Source of the DNA: ZC4RG35 sp964388105
GTDB taxonomy: Bacteria > Actinomycetota > Acidimicrobiia > Spongiisociales > ZC4RG35
DNA length: 29,813 nucleotides
Reading direction: 5' to 3'
NCBI GenBank assembly: GCA_964388105.1
Contig: CAYLYQ010000022.1
Location: 1-29,813 of the forward strand
The position numbers and the translations under genes were made by a program. The first letter of the stretch is position 1, and each line of letters begins with the position of its first letter. Below, piece after piece: positions 26,028 through 29,813 of this stretch. Under the pieces are notes generated by a model that was not told the DNA's origin, did not search any database, and saw nothing but the letters and a program-made list of their open reading frames with translations.

Positions 26028-26378
26028 ATGGCACGTGTGAAGAGAGCGGTTCACGCCAAGAAGTCCCACAAGAAGGTCCTCGATCGGGCCAAGGGGTACA
26101 AGGGCGCCAGGAGCCGCCGTTACCGGACCGCCAACGAGCAGGTCATGCACGCCATGCAGGACTCGTACCGCGACCGCAGGGCGCGCAAAGGCGAGTTCCG
26201 CAAGCTCTGGATCGCCCGCATCAACGCCGCGGCGCGGCAGAACGGGACGACCTACAACCAGCTGATCTCCGGCCTCAAGGCCGCCGAGATCGAGGTCGAC
26301 CGGAAGATGCTGGCCGAGATGGCGGTGAGCGACCCCGATGCGTTCGCCCAGCTCGTCCAGGTAGCCAAGAAGGGCTGA
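26028..26378 (+). CDS. rplT: 50S ribosomal protein L20
   Basis: L20 is an early-binding assembly protein of the large subunit and, in several bacteria, the autorepressor of the infC-rpmI-rplT operon through its mRNA leader. The 116-residue protein matches the family throughout: MARVKRAVHAKKSHKKVLDRAKGY is followed by ARSRRYRTANEQV, YRDRRARKGEFRKLWIARINAAAR and DRKMLAEMAVSDPDAFAQLV. The frame is open further upstream, but ATG 26028 gives the canonical start with GGGGAG (26014-26019) upstream. The TGA shares one base with the next ATG (TGATG). Confidence 0.97.
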   Translation: MARVKRAVHAKKSHKKVLDRAKGYKGARSRRYRTANEQVMHAMQDSYRDRRARKGEFRKLWIARINAAARQNGTTYNQLISGLKAAEIEVDRKMLAEMAVSDPDAFAQLVQVAKKG

Positions 26379-27115
26379 TGTCCGACGGCGGCCGGGAGGT
26401 GCCCCGCGGGGCGCGCAACCCGGCCGTTGTCGCGTCCGCACGCCTGCACCGGGCCCGTCACCGCCAGCAGACGGGCCTGACGCTGATCGAGGGCCCCCAC
26501 CTCCTCGCGGAGGCTCTCGCCGCCGGGGTCGCCGTCGAACGGGTCTTCGCCCTGGAGGACGACCTGCCCGATGCCATACCGGGTGTCGCCATCGTCCCCG
26601 TGGACCCGGCCGCGCTGGCGAGGCTCGCAGGCACCGACAGCCCGAGGGGACCGGTGGCGGTGATCAGATCGGTGGAGCCTCGGATCGACCCGGGACGGAA
26701 CCTGCTCGTGGCGTACGGCGTGAGCGAGCCGGGGAACCTCGGCGCGTTAGTGCGAACCGCTGCTGCTTTCGGATGGGGGTTCGCGTGGACCCCCGGCTCG
26801 GCCGACCCGTGGTCGCCCAAGTCGCTGCGCGCCGGTGCGGGTGGGCAGTTCCGCATTCCGGTCTCCCGGATCTCCGGCACAAATGACCTCACCGGCTGGA
26901 AACTCGTGGCAACGGTCGTCAGCGGCGGCGAGGACCCCGCGTTCCTCGGGCCTGGCCATTGGGCGGTTCTGGTGGGCGAGGAGGCGGCCGGTCTGGATCC
27001 CGAAGTCGTCGCCGCGTGTGACCGCACGGTGACCATCCCAATGCCGGGCGGCACCGAGAGCCTCAACGCCGGTGTGGCGGCCGGAATCGTGGTCTACGAG
27101 CTTTCCCGTGGCTAG
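26378..27115 (+). CDS. TrmH/SpoU-family RNA 2-prime-O-methyltransferase
   Basis: This is an S-adenosylmethionine-dependent knotted (SPOUT) methyltransferase that methylates a ribose in rRNA or tRNA. The 245-residue protein has an N-terminal substrate-binding domain (to about residue 100, with LTLIEGPHLLAEAL). The catalytic domain follows, with motif 1 as VSEPGNLGALVRTAAAFG, motif 2 as VLVGEEAAGLDPEV, and motif 3 as IPMPGGTESLNAGVAAGIVVYEL. In motif 1 the residue before PGNLG is Glu rather than the more frequent Asp or Asn. The target nucleotide cannot be read from the sequence. The position between rplT and pheS is common for this type in actinobacteria. The start is ATG 26378, coupled to rplT. 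Confidence 0.92.
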   Translation: MSDGGREVPRGARNPAVVASARLHRARHRQQTGLTLIEGPHLLAEALAAGVAVERVFALEDDLPDAIPGVAIVPVDPAALARLAGTDSPRGPVAVIRSVEPRIDPGRNLLVAYGVSEPGNLGALVRTAAAFGWGFAWTPGSADPWSPKSLRAGAGGQFRIPVSRISGTNDLTGWKLVATVVSGGEDPAFLGPGHWAVLVGEEAAGLDPEVVAACDRTVTIPMPGGTESLNAGVAAGIVVYELSRG

Positions 27116-27118
27116 GTA

Positions 27119-27137
27119 CCGGGTTCGGAGCACCCGG
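27119..27137 (+). repeat. Inverted repeat upstream of pheS
   Basis: CCGGGT (27119-27124) and ACCCGG (27132-27137) are perfect complements separated by 7 nt. The repeat lies 3 nt after the methyltransferase stop and 3 nt before the pheS -10 candidate. There is no T run, so a weak terminator or an operator are both possible. Confidence 0.4.
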
Positions 27138-27140
27138 ATC

Positions 27141-27146
27141 TAACCT
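27141..27146 (+). promoter_or_regulatory. Candidate -10 element (TAACCT) for a near-leaderless pheS transcript
   Basis: TAACCT fits TANNNT and ends 11 nt before the pheS ATG. The intervening CGCACCCTCTG has no Shine-Dalgarno. No T-box or phenylalanine leader peptide can fit in the 42-nt gap between the upstream stop and pheS. Confidence 0.45.
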
Positions 27147-27157
27147 CGCACCCTCTG

Positions 27158-28207
27158 ATGGACCCTCGAGTAACACTGAACGAAGCGCTCGCAGCGGCGG
27201 GTACCGCTGTCGAGGCGGCTGCGACCGTGGAGGATCTCGACCGTGTCGAGTCGACGTTGTTGGGCAAGGACTCCGCCGTCGGATCGGTGCGACGGTCGAT
27301 GGCCGGCATGGACGCCTCCGACCGCCCCATCGTGGGGGCGACGCTCAACGAGGTCACGGCGCAGATCCAGGACTTGATCACAAAGAAACGGGCCGTCCTT
27401 CTCGCTGCCGAGGATGCCAAGCAGCTCGCGTCCGACTCTTTCGACGTCACCCTGGAGGCGGTGAGTCTTCCAGCCGGAAGCCTGCACCTCATCCACCAGA
27501 TCATCGACGAGGTGGTCGACATCTTCGTCGGGCTTGGATATCGAGTGGCGGAGGGGCCGGAGGCCGAGCTCGCCTGGTACAACTTCGACGCGCTCAACAC
27601 GCCGAAGACTCACCCAGCCCGCCTCGAGTCGGACACCATGTATCTCGACTGGGGCGATCCCGATGACGAGGTGTTGCTGCGCACGCAGACCTCACCGGTG
27701 CAGGCCCGATACATGGAGAGCCACGAGCCGCCGGTCTTCATCGTCGTCCCAGGCAGGACGTATCGCACCGACACGATCGACGCAACCCACCTGCCCGTGT
27801 TCCATCAGATCGAGGGTCTCGCGGTGGATGAAGGCATCACCATCGGGGACCTGAAGGGCACACTCGCCCACTTCGCCCGGGAGTTCTTCGGAGCCGGGAC
27901 CACCGTGCGACTCCGACCCTCCTTCTTCCCCTTCACCGAGCCGAGCGCCGAGTTGGACGCTTCCTGTTTCGTCTGCCAGGGGTCCGACCCCGCGTGCCGT
28001 GTCTGCGGCGGTGGGGGCTGGCTGGAGATGCTCGGGTGCGGGATGGTCGACCCCAACGTCCTCTCCGCCGCGGGCTACGACCCACAGCTGGTTTCGGGCT
28101 TCGCCTTCGGCGTCGGGGTCGAGCGGCTCGCCTTGGTCCGCCACGGTCTCGACTCGATCAAGAACTTCATCGAGAACGACGTCCGGTTCCTGGAGCAGTT
28201 CCGATGA
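27158..28207 (+). CDS. pheS: Phenylalanyl-tRNA synthetase alpha subunit
   Basis: PheS carries the class II catalytic core of the alpha2-beta2 enzyme that charges tRNA-Phe. The 349-residue protein has an N-terminal coiled-coil arm (about 1-95). Motif 2 (VPGRTYRTDTIDATHLPVFHQIEGL) follows, then RLRPSFFPFTEPSAELDASC, a four-cysteine cluster (Cys270, 273, 280, 283) and motif 3 (GFAFGVGVERLALVRHGL). It closes with NDVRFLEQF. The cysteine cluster resembles the zinc-type site found in several bacterial PheS proteins. ATG 27158 lacks a Shine-Dalgarno and follows a TAACCT hexamer. The stop overlaps the pheT ATG as ATGA. Confidence 0.96.
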   Translation: MDPRVTLNEALAAAGTAVEAAATVEDLDRVESTLLGKDSAVGSVRRSMAGMDASDRPIVGATLNEVTAQIQDLITKKRAVLLAAEDAKQLASDSFDVTLEAVSLPAGSLHLIHQIIDEVVDIFVGLGYRVAEGPEAELAWYNFDALNTPKTHPARLESDTMYLDWGDPDDEVLLRTQTSPVQARYMESHEPPVFIVVPGRTYRTDTIDATHLPVFHQIEGLAVDEGITIGDLKGTLAHFAREFFGAGTTVRLRPSFFPFTEPSAELDASCFVCQGSDPACRVCGGGGWLEMLGCGMVDPNVLSAAGYDPQLVSGFAFGVGVERLALVRHGLDSIKNFIENDVRFLEQFR

Positions 28208-29813
28208 AGCTGCCCCTGAGATGGCTGCAGGAGTACATCGACCTGCCCACTACGGATCCAACGGAGCTGGCAGCGGTTTTCACCTCACTCGGCCACGAGG
28301 TCGAGGGAGTGGAGCAGTTGTCGGCAGGCTGGAGCGGGGTCGTGGTGGGAAGAGTGCAAGAGATCGGAGCGCATCCGTCGGCCGATCGCATTCGCGTCTG
28401 CCAGGTCGACGTCGGCGACCGAACCCAACAGATCATCTGTGGGGCCTGGAACTTCGAAGCGGGAGCTTTCGTGCCCGTGGCGCTCCCAGGGGCCGTCCTG
28501 CCGGGCGACTTCGCCATCGGGGAACGAGAGATTCGGGGGGTCACCTCCCACGGGATGATCTGCTCCGAGCGGGAGCTGGGCCTCGGCGACGAGCACTCCG
28601 GGATCCTGGTCCTCGAACGGGAGGCGGAGCCGGGATCCTCCTTCGACGACCTCGTCGAGTTGCCGGATGTCGTCTTCGACCTGGCGATCGGGCCCAACCG
28701 GCCCGATGCCATGTCGATGGTGGGCATGGCCCGGGACCTGGCTGCCTACTATGGCATCGACTTCCGCGTCCCGTCCGACGAGCTCCAGCCGGTGGAGCGG
28801 GCCACCGACCTCCGAGTGAACGTTGACGACGCATCAGGCTGCCGCCGGTTCACCGCCTTCGAGATAGAGGGCGTCGAGGTCGGGCGGTCGCCGATGTGGA
28901 TGCGCCATCGCCTCACCAAGGCCGGGATGCGCCCCATCTCGAACGTCGTCGACGTCACCAACTACGTGATGCTCGAGCTCGGCCATCCCCTGCACGCGTT
29001 CGACGCCGACAAGATCGACGGGGGAGTGCTCCGCATCAAGAGGGCGGAGCCCGGGGAGACCTTGGTCACGCTGGACGGGGAGGAGCGAGAGCTGACCCCG
29101 GACGATCTGATCATCTACGACGCGTCGGGCCCGACGTCGATGTCGGGAACCATGGGTGGAGAGCGAAGCGAAGTCTCCCCAGACACGCGACGGGTCATCA
29201 TGGAGGCGGCGTCGTGGGACCCGCCCACCATCATGTACATGTCCCGGCGCCACGGATTGCGTTCCGAGGCCTCGCTGCGTTTCGAGCGCGGCGTCGACCC
29301 GCAGCTCGCCCTCGCGGCGAACCGCCGGGCCACCGCGTTGGTGGCCTCGCTGACCGGTGGCACGGCCCTGTCCGGGGCAGTAGACGAGGTGACCGCCGAC
29401 CTGTCCCCGGTGACCGTGGAGCTCGCGGTCGCCGATGTCGACCGGCTCCTCGGCCCGGGTCTCGACGCGGCCCACATCGCCGATCTTCTGCGCCGTCTCC
29501 AACTCTCGGTCGAAGGAACCGACCCGATGCGGGTGACGGTGCCCACCTTCCGTCCCGACTTGACCCGGCCCGCCGATCTCGTAGAGGAGGTAGCCCGGAT
29601 CCACGGCTACGACCGGTTCGAGGCAACCCTTCCTACCGGCCCCGCCGGTGGGCTCGAGGTCGGCCAGCGTCGACTCCGTCGCATCCATGCGTCCCTCGCC
29701 GCGGCCGGTCTCTCTCAGGCCGTGAGCCTCCCCTTCGTCGGCGAGTCGGAGATGGAGCGTCTCGGCGTCACCGGTTCGAGTCTCCTCACCGTGAAGAATC
29801 CACTCCGGGAGGA
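28204..29813 (+). CDS. pheT: Phenylalanyl-tRNA synthetase beta subunit (3-prime partial)
   Basis: PheT holds the editing site and tRNA-binding domains of the enzyme. The frame runs from ATG 28204 to the window end, giving 536 visible residues of about 800. Domains in order: N-terminal MKLPLRWLQEYIDL; the EMAP-type tRNA-binding domain (about 40-150: HPSADRIRVCQVDVG, then ICGAWNFEAG and SHGMICSERELGLG); the B3/B4 editing region (NRPDAMSMVGMARDLAA, later SGTMGGERSEVSPDTRR and GLRSEASLRFERGVDP); and the B5 domain (VEEVARIHGYDRFE), whose acidic residues bind magnesium. The remaining B5-B8 part lies outside. It is coupled to pheS by ATGA. No defect is seen in the visible part. Confidence 0.95.
   Translation, partial: MKLPLRWLQEYIDLPTTDPTELAAVFTSLGHEVEGVEQLSAGWSGVVVGRVQEIGAHPSADRIRVCQVDVGDRTQQIICGAWNFEAGAFVPVALPGAVLPGDFAIGEREIRGVTSHGMICSERELGLGDEHSGILVLEREAEPGSSFDDLVELPDVVFDLAIGPNRPDAMSMVGMARDLAAYYGIDFRVPSDELQPVERATDLRVNVDDASGCRRFTAFEIEGVEVGRSPMWMRHRLTKAGMRPISNVVDVTNYVMLELGHPLHAFDADKIDGGVLRIKRAEPGETLVTLDGEERELTPDDLIIYDASGPTSMSGTMGGERSEVSPDTRRVIMEAASWDPPTIMYMSRRHGLRSEASLRFERGVDPQLALAANRRATALVASLTGGTALSGAVDEVTADLSPVTVELAVADVDRLLGPGLDAAHIADLLRRLQLSVEGTDPMRVTVPTFRPDLTRPADLVEEVARIHGYDRFEATLPTGPAGGLEVGQRRLRRIHASLAAAGLSQAVSLPFVGESEMERLGVTGSSLLTVKNPLRE

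Overview
The window is a high-GC (roughly two thirds G+C by eye), almost fully coding stretch of a bacterial chromosome. Every gene but one is on the + strand. Gene content and order (aroC-aroK-aroB-efp-nusB, then pyrR-pyrB-pyrC-carA-carB-pyrD-pyrF, mihF, rpoZ-coaBC-metK-priA, def-fmt-rpe, ribD-ribE-ribBA-ribH, infC-rpmI-rplT, an rRNA methyltransferase, pheS-pheT) follow the conserved housekeeping backbone of Actinobacteria. The actinobacterial integration host factor MihF, the degenerate PriA and the TANNNT-type promoters support that phylum. A deep-branching, Acidimicrobiia-like actinobacterium is my best guess, not a demonstrated placement. A run of exactly 100 N at 19520-19619 marks a scaffold gap, so this is a draft or metagenome assembly.

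Layout: (1) 1-338, the tail of an acidic E/T-rich protein of unknown function. (2) 367-3731, a prepilin peptidase followed by three shikimate-pathway genes. (3) 3772-4847, efp and an unusual nusB. (4) 4862-13560, a complete UMP-synthesis operon up to PyrF except for pyrE and pyrK, headed by pyrR and a recognisable PyrR-binding RNA hairpin. (5) 13630-18703, mihF, an archaeal-type CMP kinase in the position usually held by gmk, rpoZ, coaBC, metK and an inactive-looking PriA. (6) 18717-19019, a small minus-strand gene of unknown function. (7) 19044-20207, def and fmt, both broken by the N gap. (8) 20225-25088, rpe, a REC-GGDDF response regulator and a four-gene riboflavin operon. (9) 25085-26378, infC-rpmI-rplT behind a long structured leader with an intrinsic terminator. 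(10) 26378-29813, a TrmH-family methyltransferase, pheS and the 5-prime part of pheT.

Genes within each block are tightly coupled: stop and start codons overlap as GTGA, ATGA, TGATG or, for priA, apparently CTGA. Wherever a gene is not coupled to its predecessor, a TANNNT hexamer lies upstream. In several cases it is only 6-12 nt from the start codon and no Shine-Dalgarno sequence is visible, which suggests leaderless transcripts.

I found no CRISPR array, transposon, phage or defence island. The observations most worth a second look are regulatory and architectural: the infC leader and its AUC start, the PyrR-type RNA hairpin, the apparent IF2_N-NusB fusion, the archaeal-type CMP kinase in the gmk position, the lack of any canonical start for priA, and the orphan minus-strand gene.
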